A DNA stretch of 64,000 nt from RHKX01 sp963823565 (GTDB lineage: Bacteria > Actinomycetota > Thermoleophilia > Solirubrobacterales > 70-9), in assembly GCA_963823565.1 (NCBI GenBank), contig CAWGLR010000001.1, positions 1 to 64,000 on the forward strand, written 5' to 3'. Position 1 is the first letter of the stretch. Each line of letters begins with the position of its first letter. Positions 15,096 through 22,358 of the stretch are shown here, in pieces. Below the pieces are notes generated by a model. It was not told where the DNA came from. It searched no databases and was given only the letters and a program-made list of their open reading frames with translations. A program made the translations under genes and the position numbers.

Positions 15096-17045
15096 TCAGG
15101 GCAAGCGGCGGCGGAACCAGATGAAGCCGCCGCCGAAGGCGGCGGCGAGGCCGCCGAGGCCGGCGAGGAAGACGAACGTCTGCGGCAGCGGCGAGCTCTG
15201 GGCGGGAAGCGCCTCGGTCGGGCTCGCGGCCTGCTCGAACTGGTCGGTCGCCTCGTTCGCGGGGCTGATCTCGCCCTCCGGCTCGCCGGCGGGAGCCCCG
15301 TTCGGCGCGCCGCCGTCCTTGCCGGATGACGGGTTGCCGCCCGAGTTGCCGGACCCGCCGAAGCTGCCCGGGCTGTAGTCGGTGCCACCGTCGTAGCCGT
15401 CATAGCTCGAGCCGCTGTAGCCGTCGTAGCCGGACGAGCCCGAGTCGTAGCCGTCGTAGCCGCCGTCGCCGCGGTTGGTCCCGTCGTCGGGCTTATCCGG
15501 CTTCTCGCGCTTGACCGGCTCGAGCGGGAAGGGAGCGTGGCGCGCGCCCATCAGCCCCTGCGACGTGACCCAGGTCGGGGTCTGGTCGCTCGCCTTCGAG
15601 TACGTGTAGTGGCCGTCGGAGGCCTGGCGCGCGGCGATGAAGTCGGGGCCGCCGTTGCCGCTGGTCTTCACCTGACCCGGCGCCTTGCCGGCGGCGGCGA
15701 TCCCCTGGACCGCCCAGGCCGTCGACTGCGTGTTCGGCGTCGCCTTCGGGGTCAGCGACCAGCCGCCACTGGCGTGCTGGGCTCGGGCGAGCCACTGCAC
15801 CGCGTCGTCCATCTTCTTGCCGCCGACGGGCGCGACCGCGAGGGCCTGGAGGACCGCGCCGGTGCTGTCGGGCTCGCTCTCGGCACCCTTGACCGATCCC
15901 CAGCCGCCGTTGTTGTTCTGCGTGGTGAGCAGCCACTCGGCCGGCTTCTTGACGTTCGAGCCGTCGACGCCGGCGGCGCGCTGGGCGAGGATCGCGAAGG
16001 CCGTCAGGTTCGTCTGCTGCTCGTAGGAGCCGTTGCCGTTCTGCAGCTTGCGAAGCTCGTAGACGAGGTCGCGTCCCTCCCACTCGCGGGAGTCGAGCCC
16101 CGCCGCCTCGAGCCCGAGGATCGTCCGCTCGAGGTCGCCCGCCGAGGTGATCTCGGCCTCGTGCCGGCGCAGGTACTCGATCGGCCCGGTCCCGTACTTC
16201 GGCACGTCGCGCGGGTTCGTCCCGGCGGCCTCCATGCCGAGGATCGCCCACCCGGTCATCTCGACCGAGGAGGACGCGCCGCCCTCGGAGCCGAAGCCGC
16301 CGTCGTCGTTGCGCGAAGCGAGCAGCCAGGCCTCGGCGTCGCCGGCGTCGCCCGCCGAGCTCTCGGTGGGCGCGGCCAGCGGTACCGCGAGCGCCGCGGA
16401 CACCGCGATCGCGGCCGCGACGCGGCCCAGCGGCGTGTCGCTCCAGCGGTGCTGGAAACGGCCGCGATAGCGGTCGAGCATGCGAACCAGGGCCGGTCCT
16501 GCGGCAATCATCAATGCGAAGTTACCGGCTGCGTGGGCGATGTTGAAGGGCACCCCCCTCGCGGAGAGAGCGAGATACCGGTCCAGCGACTGCTCGCCGC
16601 CGTAGCTGACCATGACCGAAAGGTCGAGCAGCGCCCCATACAAGAGGCCCGCGACGGCGGCCGCGACGGCGAGCTGGAGCCGTCCGAGGCGGCGCCCGGA
16701 GACGCTCGCGAGGACGGCTCCGCCGAGCCCGACCGCGCCCCATCCGGCCATCTGCCACGGCGTCCACGGGCCCTGTCCGAGCCAGAAGTTCGAGATCAGG
16801 CCCGAGAGCGCGCCGACCGCGAAGCCGGGCCCGCCGCCGAGCGCGTAGCCGGCGAGGAGCGCGACGTCGGTCGTCGCGACGACGTTGGGGATCGGAGCGA
16901 GCGCGACCCGGCCGGCGACGCCGAGCGCCGCCAGCGCGGCGACGGCCGCGACGATCCGCGCCGACGGCTGCGAGCGCTCGAACCACGCGAACCCGGTCAA
17001 CAGGACGAGCGCGAGGATCGTCAGCGACGCCGCCTGCCAACTCAT
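15096..17045 (-). CDS. ECF transporter S component (CbrT-like) fused to prenyltransferase-like repeat domain
   Basis: 649 residues. Residues 1-200 are a multi-helix ECF S component with the motif PNVVATTDVALLAGYALGG and SNFWLGQGPWTPWQMAGWG, resembling the S components of B12-regulated ECF systems. After a further helix (about 206-225) come six alpha-alpha repeats (about 236-500) with the prenyltransferase/squalene-cyclase pattern: WLLASRNDDGGFGS, LRKLQNGNGSY, WLLTTQNNNGGWGS, WLARAQHASGGWS, FIAARQASDGHYT. This is the fold of the N-terminal half of transcobalamin and intrinsic factor. A Tyr/Gly/Ser-rich linker (about 528-570) and a C-terminal helix with an RRR stop-transfer end the protein. ATGA overlap with the ATPase gene; last gene of the riboswitch operon. 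Likely captures a corrinoid outside and passes it to its own S domain (inference). Confidence 0.85.
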   Translation of the reverse strand: MSWQAASLTILALVLLTGFAWFERSQPSARIVAAVAALAALGVAGRVALAPIPNVVATTDVALLAGYALGGGPGFAVGALSGLISNFWLGQGPWTPWQMAGWGAVGLGGAVLASVSGRRLGRLQLAVAAAVAGLLYGALLDLSVMVSYGGEQSLDRYLALSARGVPFNIAHAAGNFALMIAAGPALVRMLDRYRGRFQHRWSDTPLGRVAAAIAVSAALAVPLAAPTESSAGDAGDAEAWLLASRNDDGGFGSEGGASSSVEMTGWAILGMEAAGTNPRDVPKYGTGPIEYLRRHEAEITSAGDLERTILGLEAAGLDSREWEGRDLVYELRKLQNGNGSYEQQTNLTAFAILAQRAAGVDGSNVKKPAEWLLTTQNNNGGWGSVKGAESEPDSTGAVLQALAVAPVGGKKMDDAVQWLARAQHASGGWSLTPKATPNTQSTAWAVQGIAAAGKAPGQVKTSGNGGPDFIAARQASDGHYTYSKASDQTPTWVTSQGLMGARHAPFPLEPVKREKPDKPDDGTNRGDGGYDGYDSGSSGYDGYSGSSYDGYDGGTDYSPGSFGGSGNSGGNPSSGKDGGAPNGAPAGEPEGEISPANEATDQFEQAASPTEALPAQSSPLPQTFVFLAGLGGLAAAFGGGFIWFRRRLP

Positions 17046-18667
17046 CCGCGCCCCCTCGTTGCCGGCGCCGCCGCCGGCCGCAGCAGGGCGGCGCCGCGCT
17101 CGGGCGTGATCGCCGCCCCTCCCGTGAGGCGGGCCGTCTCGGTGGCGAAGTACCAGCCGCCGCCGAGGACCTCCTCGGGAGCGGCGTCGGCGATGACCCG
17201 GCCGCGGGCGATCAGCACGACCCGGGACGCGAAGCGGGCGGCGAACTCGACGTCGTGAGTCGCCACAAGCAGCCCCGCCCCGGCGCCGGCGAGCTCGGCG
17301 ATCCACTCCGCGAGATCGTCCTTGCGCGCCCGGTCCTGGCCACGCGTCGGCTCGTCGAGGCAGACCACGCCCGGCGGCCGCCCGCCGGCCCCGCGGCCGG
17401 CCATCGCGATCGCCAGCGCCAGCCGCTGCCGCTCGCCGCCGGAGAGATCGCGCGGGTCGGCGTCCGGCCCGGCGTCGAGCCCGGCCGCCGCGAGCGCCTC
17501 CCGGCCCGCCTCGCCCGGGAGCTCGTCGCCGACGCGCTCGCGGACGAGGTAGTCGTCGGGTCGCTGGGAGAGGAGCGCGCAGCCGCCCGGGGCATCGAGG
17601 GACCCACCGGCGGGCTCGAGGATTCCCGCGCAGGTGCGGAGGAGCGTGCTCTTGCCGGCGCCGTTGGGGCCCATCAGCGCCACGCGCTCGCCGGCGGAGA
17701 CCTTCAGGTCGAGGCCGCGGAGCACCGGACGCAACGCGTCCGGTGCCTCGAGGTCGACCCGCAGGCGCCGCGCGCTGAGCGCGACCTCGCCGTCGCGCTC
17801 ACGCGACGGCTGATCGGCGGGCTCGGAAGCGGCGCCGACCGCGACCCCGAGCTCGCCCAGCCGCGCCCGCGCGGCCTTCACGCTCACCGGGCTCTCCTCG
17901 ATCCCCGCGAGGTCGAACAGGCGGGTGACCGGCGTCGCGAGCGCGGGCAGCCGCCGGCGGACCGCGAGGCCGAAGCCCTCGGCGGGCCCGTCGTAGGCGA
18001 CCTCGCCGGCCTCGAGCGCGATCACCCGGTCGGCCGAGGGCAGGCAGCGCTCGAGCCGGTGCTCGCCGAGGAGCACCGCCACGCCCCACTCCTCGTTCAG
18101 CCGCCGCAGCAGCGCGATCAGCTCGTCGCCGGCGACCGGGTCGAGCTGGGAGGTCGGCTCGTCGAGCAGGAGCAGCGGCGGCCCGGTGACGAGCGCGGCG
18201 CCGAGCGCCACCCGTTGGAGCTCGCCCCCGGAGAGCGAGTCGGTGGTGCGCTCGAGCAGCCCCTCGATCCCGAGGGCGAGCGCGGCCTCCTCGACGGCCC
18301 GGGCGGTCTCGACCTCGGTAGCGCCTCGCAGCTCCATCGGCAGCTCGAGCTCGGCACGGACCGTCGTCGAGACGACTTGCGTCTCGGGCTCCTGGGAGAC
18401 GAAGCCGACCGAGCCCGCGAGCTCCGCCGGACCCGCCTCGCGGATCGAGCGCTCGCCGACGCGCACGTCGCCGGCGATCTCACCGCCGTGGAAGTGCGGG
18501 ACCAGGCCGCACGCGGCCCGCAGCAGCGTGCTCTTGCCCGAGCCCGAGCGGCCCGCGAGGACCGCGAACTCGCCCTCGGCGAGCTCGAAGCCGACGCCGG
18601 CGAGCGCGAGGCGCCGGGCACCGGGGTAGCGGTAGTCGAGCCGCTCGACGGCGAGCGCGCGAGTCAC
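17042..18667 (-). CDS. ECF transporter double ATPase (A-A' fused)
   Basis: 541 residues with two complete ABC ATPase domains, as in ECF systems whose two A subunits are fused. Domain 1 (1-235): Walker A GRSGSGKST, Q-loop SQEPETQVV, signature LSGGELQRV, Walker B LLLDEPTSQLD. Domain 2 (about 290-520): Walker A GPNGAGKST, signature LSGGERQRL, Walker B VCLDEPTRGQD and H-loop THDVEF. The Q-loop of domain 1 (QEPETQ) is typical of ECF A proteins. GTG 18667 overlaps the T-component stop, and the stop overlaps the S-component start. Drives uptake by the T and S components. Confidence 0.9.
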   Translation of the reverse strand: MTRALAVERLDYRYPGARRLALAGVGFELAEGEFAVLAGRSGSGKSTLLRAACGLVPHFHGGEIAGDVRVGERSIREAGPAELAGSVGFVSQEPETQVVSTTVRAELELPMELRGATEVETARAVEEAALALGIEGLLERTTDSLSGGELQRVALGAALVTGPPLLLLDEPTSQLDPVAGDELIALLRRLNEEWGVAVLLGEHRLERCLPSADRVIALEAGEVAYDGPAEGFGLAVRRRLPALATPVTRLFDLAGIEESPVSVKAARARLGELGVAVGAASEPADQPSRERDGEVALSARRLRVDLEAPDALRPVLRGLDLKVSAGERVALMGPNGAGKSTLLRTCAGILEPAGGSLDAPGGCALLSQRPDDYLVRERVGDELPGEAGREALAAAGLDAGPDADPRDLSGGERQRLALAIAMAGRGAGGRPPGVVCLDEPTRGQDRARKDDLAEWIAELAGAGAGLLVATHDVEFAARFASRVVLIARGRVIADAAPEEVLGGGWYFATETARLTGGAAITPERGAALLRPAAAPATRGRG

Positions 18668-19554
18668 CGGACCGTTCTCCGGGTCTCGCGATCGAGCGCG
18701 AAGGGGACGAGCGGGAGGAGCCCGAGCAGAGCGGCCAACGCGAGCGACCCGGCATCGGTGTCGATCTCGACCTGAGGGTAAGCCTCGAATCCGGCGAGGC
18801 CCGCGGCGAGGCCGGCGACCAGCAGGATCAGCGAGACGAGCCCGGCGGCGAGTACGGCGGACTCTCCGGGCTCGCGCGGGTGCCGCGGCATCCGCCGGCG
18901 GGTGCGGAGGCCGTAGCCGCGCAGCTCGAGCGTCGCGGCGATGTCGACCGAGCGGTCGAGCGATCCGGCGACCAGCCGGCGTGCGAGCGCCGGCCGGCCG
19001 AGCGGTGCGGCGGCCGGGCCGCGCAGCCCCGCCGCCTCCCCGAGGCGGGCCGCGTCGGCGGCCGCGAGCGGCACCATCCGGGCCACGAGCGTCGCGGTCA
19101 GCGCCGAGCGCGACGCGAGCGGACGCAGCGCCCGGAGGATCCGGTCCGGATCGACGCAGGCGGACCAGACGGCGAAGACGAGGATCCCGACGACCACCCG
19201 GAGCGCCAGCACGGCGCCCTCGGCCAGCGCCTCGGCGGTGACGTCGATCTGACCGAGGACCGGGACCTCGCCGCCGCGGATCAGCACCGTCGCTCCGCGC
19301 TGGGAGACGAGCGCGTTGACCGCGATCACGAGGGTCGCGATCGCGAGCGACCAGCGCAGCGGGCGCCGGACGCTCTCGCCGGCGCCCGAGAGCGCCCCGG
19401 CGGCGTAGGCGCCCGCGCCGGCGGCGGCGATGACGATCGGGTTCGAGCAGGCGAAGGCGGCAACGGCGAGCGGCGCCAGGTAGACCGCGGCGATCCAGGG
19501 GCGGGCCCGTCCGAGCGGGCCCGGGCGCGGCGCGTAGGCGAGAGCGACCCTCAT
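18664..19554 (-). CDS. ECF transporter T component (EcfT/CbiQ-like)
   Basis: 296 residues, integral membrane scaffold of an ECF transporter. Several hydrophobic helices flank the cytoplasmic coupling region. The two T-component signature helices are visible: LVARMVPLAAADAARLGEAAGLRG and LDRSVDIAATLELRGYG, each carrying the A-R-G/E-R-G type motif that contacts the ATPases. ATG 19554 overlaps the stop of the DUF4430 lipoprotein gene and the stop overlaps the ATPase start, so translation of the operon is tightly coupled. Confidence 0.9.
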   Translation of the reverse strand: MRVALAYAPRPGPLGRARPWIAAVYLAPLAVAAFACSNPIVIAAAGAGAYAAGALSGAGESVRRPLRWSLAIATLVIAVNALVSQRGATVLIRGGEVPVLGQIDVTAEALAEGAVLALRVVVGILVFAVWSACVDPDRILRALRPLASRSALTATLVARMVPLAAADAARLGEAAGLRGPAAAPLGRPALARRLVAGSLDRSVDIAATLELRGYGLRTRRRMPRHPREPGESAVLAAGLVSLILLVAGLAAGLAGFEAYPQVEIDTDAGSLALAALLGLLPLVPFALDRETRRTVR

Positions 19555-20528
19555 CGGCAGATCGCCTCCGCGCCCGCGGTCTCCTCGTCCGGTACCACCG
19601 GCACCGAAACCGTTTGGCCATCGTCGCCCGCCGCGACCGCGTAGCGGTCCCGCAGCGTCTCCTCGTCGAGCATGCCCGCGGCCCGGGCGACCGACTCCTC
19701 GTCGCCGCCGGCGACGAGCCAGGTCGGCTGGTCCTCCCCCTCCCGCACCGCGGCCACGAGCGCGCCCGGCCAGACCTGCGCGCGCACGCGCCCGCCGTCG
19801 TCGAGCACGTCGAAGCGGTAGCCGTCGCCGCAGTGCTCGGGGCGCGCGTAGACGCCGCTCGTCTGCGGCCCGTCCTCGAGCTGGCGCGCGGCGGGATCCT
19901 CGCGGAGGGTCTCCCACGGACCGACGAGCACGCGCAGCTCCTCGGGGTGTGGCCTGGGGGCGTCGAGGTCCTCCCGGGTGACATCGACGCCCGCGTCGTC
20001 GAGCGCCGCGGAGGCCTCGTCGCACGGCGCCGGATCCTCGGCCAGGCACTCGACCACGACCCCGAGCTCCTCGCCGTCGTGCCCGTGCAGGAACGGCTCC
20101 GGGAACGACCCGACCACGGCCGGGACGCGATAGGCCTGCTGCCAGTCGCGGTAGTCCCACCAGATCCGGTCGCCGACGTGGACCCGGCTCTCCCCGGCTC
20201 CGATGTCGGAGTAGTAGCCGTTGACGAAGAAGAACCAGTCCTCGTCGCCGCCGTTCACCGTGCTCCCCGCGAGCCCGTCGATCGAATCGACGAAGTTGTC
20301 GCCGTAGGAGGTGTCGATGTCGGTCTCCTCGTCGAGGAAGCGGACGACGGTGTCGGACTCGGTCGGGTCTTCGAGCGTCGCCGAGGCGAGCTCGGTGGCC
20401 CCGAAGTCACGGGTGACGCGCAGCTCGGCGGTCCCCTCCTCCGACTCGCCCGGGCCGAGGCCGCAGCCGCTCGCCGCGGCGGCGCCGATCAGCGCCGCCG
20501 CGGCGAGCATGGCCACGGACCGGGTCAT
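19551..20528 (-). CDS. DUF4430 (transcobalamin C-terminal-like) lipoprotein
   Basis: 325 residues. Signal peptide with lipobox ASGC (Cys near residue 22). Residues about 35-135 form a DUF4430 domain: TVVRFLDEETDIDTSYGDNFV, then DEDWFFFVNGYYSDIGAGE and RVHVGDRIWWDYRDW, matching the family pattern of Trp-aromatic-NG and GD-x-I-W-W-Y. DUF4430 is the domain seen as the small beta half of animal B12 carriers. A C-terminal part of about 180 residues is unfamiliar (HCGDGYRFDVLDDGGRV, LVAAVREGEDQPTWLVAG). It lies between the first DUF4430 gene and the ECF T gene behind a B12 riboswitch, so a corrinoid-binding role at the cell surface is likely (inference). Confidence 0.8.
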   Translation of the reverse strand: MTRSVAMLAAAALIGAAAASGCGLGPGESEEGTAELRVTRDFGATELASATLEDPTESDTVVRFLDEETDIDTSYGDNFVDSIDGLAGSTVNGGDEDWFFFVNGYYSDIGAGESRVHVGDRIWWDYRDWQQAYRVPAVVGSFPEPFLHGHDGEELGVVVECLAEDPAPCDEASAALDDAGVDVTREDLDAPRPHPEELRVLVGPWETLREDPAARQLEDGPQTSGVYARPEHCGDGYRFDVLDDGGRVRAQVWPGALVAAVREGEDQPTWLVAGGDEESVARAAGMLDEETLRDRYAVAAGDDGQTVSVPVVPDEETAGAEAICR

Positions 20529-20538
20529 CGCGATCGGC

Positions 20539-21540
20539 TCAGCGCGCGACCTTGACTCGCTCGCAGCCGGTGAACCCGGAGCGCTTCTTCAGCTCCTTGG
20601 ACACCTTCACGACGTCGTCGCCGGCGCCGCACTTGAACACGTCGCCGTACCTGCCGCGCTTCGCCGTGATCGAGTCGTCGCCGCCGCCCGAGAGGACGGT
20701 GGTCGACTCGCGGCCGACCTTGATCCTGTCCTTCCCCGGGGAGCCGCCGATCGTCTCGGCGTACCCGGCGGGACACGTCTTCGGCCCCTGGGTGCAGACA
20801 TAGACGGTGTTCGAGGGAATCGATCCCTCGCGGGTCGCGGTCAGCTCGAGCATCGGCTCGTCGGCGGCCACCGTGACCTTGCCCTTGGCGTTGGTCGGCC
20901 GATCGGCGCCCTCGACGTCGACGCCCTCGGCCGGGGTGCGCTTGCCGTCGTCGGCGTAGGAGACGACCTTGACGTCGATGTCGCCGCCCGCCTTCGCGGC
21001 CGTCGGCGCGACGAGTTCGAGCTCGTCCGGGGTCGGGTCGGTGAAGTCCTCGATCAGGTACCAGAGGATGTCGTCGCCCTCCTTGACCGAGGTCAGATCA
21101 CCGCCGGTCTCGGTCCCGGCGTGGTTGCGCTTCAGGTACCAGAAGCCGGTCTGCGGGGAGACGGCCTTGCCGATCCCGCAGAGGGCGATCCCGAAGTCGA
21201 AGTGGTCGCTGATCGACAGCGGCCGCACCGAGCGGTCGCTTGCCCCCGCGTCGGCGAGCTGGCTGAGGGCGGTGAAGCCCGGGACCTCGACGCGCTTGCC
21301 GGAGCCACCGGTGCCGTCGCCGAAGCAGTCGGCATCCCTGTCGGTCTTCAGCGTCGGTCCCGCGCCCGTGTACTGGGTCTGCTGGGCGAGGGTGCGCTCC
21401 TTCGAATCGACGACTCGGAGGTCGCCGGCGATGGTCTTGGACTTCGCGGCCGTCGCAACGGACGCGAGGGAGAGTGCGAGCAGGCAGATGCCCAGGGCTA
21501 CTGGGAGAACGGCCCGCATGCGCGAGTCAGGCAGAGGCAT
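20539..21540 (-). CDS. Secreted DUF4430-like protein with Gly/Asp-rich C-terminal repeats
   Basis: 333 residues from ATG 21540, chosen because AGGAAAGG lies 9 bases upstream. Signal peptide (LPVALGICLLALSLASVATA). Residues about 45-165 look like a DUF4430 domain (GFWYLKRNHAGTETGGDL, VKEGDDILWYLIEDF). An Ig-like stretch follows (DIDVKVVSYADDGKRTPAEG, LELTATREGSIPSNTVYV). The tail (KDRIKVG, TTVLSGGGDDSITAKRG, FKCGAGDDVVKVS) resembles calcium-binding RTX/haemolysin-type nonapeptide repeats in a short form. It is the first gene after the cobalamin riboswitch and has no membrane anchor. Probably a released or wall-associated corrinoid-binding protein (inference). Confidence 0.75.
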   Translation of the reverse strand: MPLPDSRMRAVLPVALGICLLALSLASVATAAKSKTIAGDLRVVDSKERTLAQQTQYTGAGPTLKTDRDADCFGDGTGGSGKRVEVPGFTALSQLADAGASDRSVRPLSISDHFDFGIALCGIGKAVSPQTGFWYLKRNHAGTETGGDLTSVKEGDDILWYLIEDFTDPTPDELELVAPTAAKAGGDIDVKVVSYADDGKRTPAEGVDVEGADRPTNAKGKVTVAADEPMLELTATREGSIPSNTVYVCTQGPKTCPAGYAETIGGSPGKDRIKVGRESTTVLSGGGDDSITAKRGRYGDVFKCGAGDDVVKVSKELKKRSGFTGCERVKVAR

Positions 21541-21542
21541 GA

Positions 21543-21566
21543 ATGCCACCCTTTCCTCGAGGGTTT
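21543..21566 (-). promoter_or_regulatory. Candidate riboswitch expression platform masking the ribosome binding site
   Basis: Between the riboswitch and ATG 21540 the minus strand reads ACCCT-CGAGGAA-AGGGT. This small hairpin would pair part of the AGGAAAGG ribosome binding site. There is no U-tract, so control at translation start rather than termination is suggested. Confidence 0.4.
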
Positions 21567-21579
21567 ACATCGACTCGGC

Positions 21580-21758
21580 CGGGGGCAGGTCTCCTGGCTT
21601 CCGGGTACTGGCTTCGCGCCTTCCCAGGGCTTCAGACCCCAGTGGCTGACATTGCGTCGTGCGATGCCCTCACCCGGTCACAGTGGCGGGACCGCGCCGG
21701 TTTCACACCGGACTTCCCTAAACCACCGACCGCTTGTTGTGCCGGGCAGCGTACCTCT
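21580..21758 (-). ncRNA. Cobalamin riboswitch
   Basis: The minus strand carries the B12-riboswitch core in order: the TTTAGGGAAG entry, the B12-box region GGTGTGAAACCGG, GCGGTCCCGCCACTGTGAC, and the closing AGCCAGGAGACCTGCC (about 21584-21600). The pairing partner near AGGTACGCTGCC lies at 21744-21756. It ends about 40 bases before ATG 21540 of the DUF4430/ECF operon. It shows that the operon responds to adenosylcobalamin or a related corrinoid. Confidence 0.95.
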
Positions 21759-21808
21759 AGGAACCTGACGAGGTCGAGAGCCGCTGAATCAAGGACGCAG
21801 GAGGCGCC

Positions 21809-21823
21809 GCGGCCTCAGGCCGC
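21809..21823 (-). terminator. Hairpin after the cyclic-nucleotide-binding gene
   Basis: GCGGCCT-C-AGGCCGC, a near-perfect palindrome 39 bases past the stop of the gene at 21862 and before the riboswitch. No T-run follows, so termination would be of the actinobacterial U-less kind, if it terminates at all. Confidence 0.4.
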
Positions 21824-21861
21824 AAGCCGACGAGGACGCCGAGTCAGCGCCTCTCGGCCCG

Positions 21862-22248
21862 TCAGCCGGTTCGCTCTTCCACGGTCCTCTGGAGCTGGTC
21901 GACGACCTCCGGCATGGCCTTGCGCATCCGCGCGAGCTCCCAGTGCTCGATCTTCAGCGCGCGCACCGAGGTCTCGGCGACGACCGTCGCCGAGCGCTCC
22001 TGCTTCTCGAGCAGGCCCTGCTCGCCGAAGACGTCACCGGGACCGAGCTCGGCGATCTTCTCCCCCGCCCGCTCGACCCGCACCTTGCCCTCGTCGATCG
22101 CGTAGAAGTCGTTCGAGTAGCCGCCCTCCTGGATGATCGTCTTGCCCTCTGCGAACTCGACGAGCATCGTGAAGGGGGCGATCTTGTTGAGCTTGCTCTC
22201 GTCGACGTCCTCGAACAGTGGAAATCGCTTGAGCTGGCTGGCGTCCAT
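21862..22248 (-). CDS. Cyclic nucleotide-binding domain protein
   Basis: 128 residues, essentially one CAP/CNMP-binding domain. The beta-roll pattern is clear: FPLFEDVDESKLNKIAPF, FAEGKTIIQEGGYSNDFYAIDEGKVRVER, then the phosphate-binding cassette GDVFGEQGLLEKQERSATVVAE (about residues 71-92). In the cassette the usual FGE-x-A/G-L-L-x-x-x-x-R-S/T-A form is kept, so a nucleotide could be bound. There is no DNA-binding domain, so it is not a CRP-type regulator on its own. Actinobacterial relatives are small stand-alone sensors of unknown partner. Confidence 0.85.
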   Translation of the reverse strand: MDASQLKRFPLFEDVDESKLNKIAPFTMLVEFAEGKTIIQEGGYSNDFYAIDEGKVRVERAGEKIAELGPGDVFGEQGLLEKQERSATVVAETSVRALKIEHWELARMRKAMPEVVDQLQRTVEERTG

Positions 22249-22358
22249 GGATTGGCTTCCTCCCGGTCGGTCGGGTGCAAGCTATCCGAAAGGCGCGCGG
22301 AAGTAGGGCGCTGCCGAAGACATGGGTCGGGAGCATGCGCGTGGGTAGGGACGAGGCG

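Noticed and set aside
17042..20160. Single very long proteins spanning the ECF T and A genes
   Set aside because: Upstream in-frame extensions run through the neighbouring genes in wrong frames; the 4-bp overlaps give natural starts.
21584..21720. Reading the conserved RNA-like block as a plus-strand element
   Set aside because: The plus strand carries the complement of every cobalamin riboswitch box; only the minus-strand reading gives the right order and points at a transport operon.
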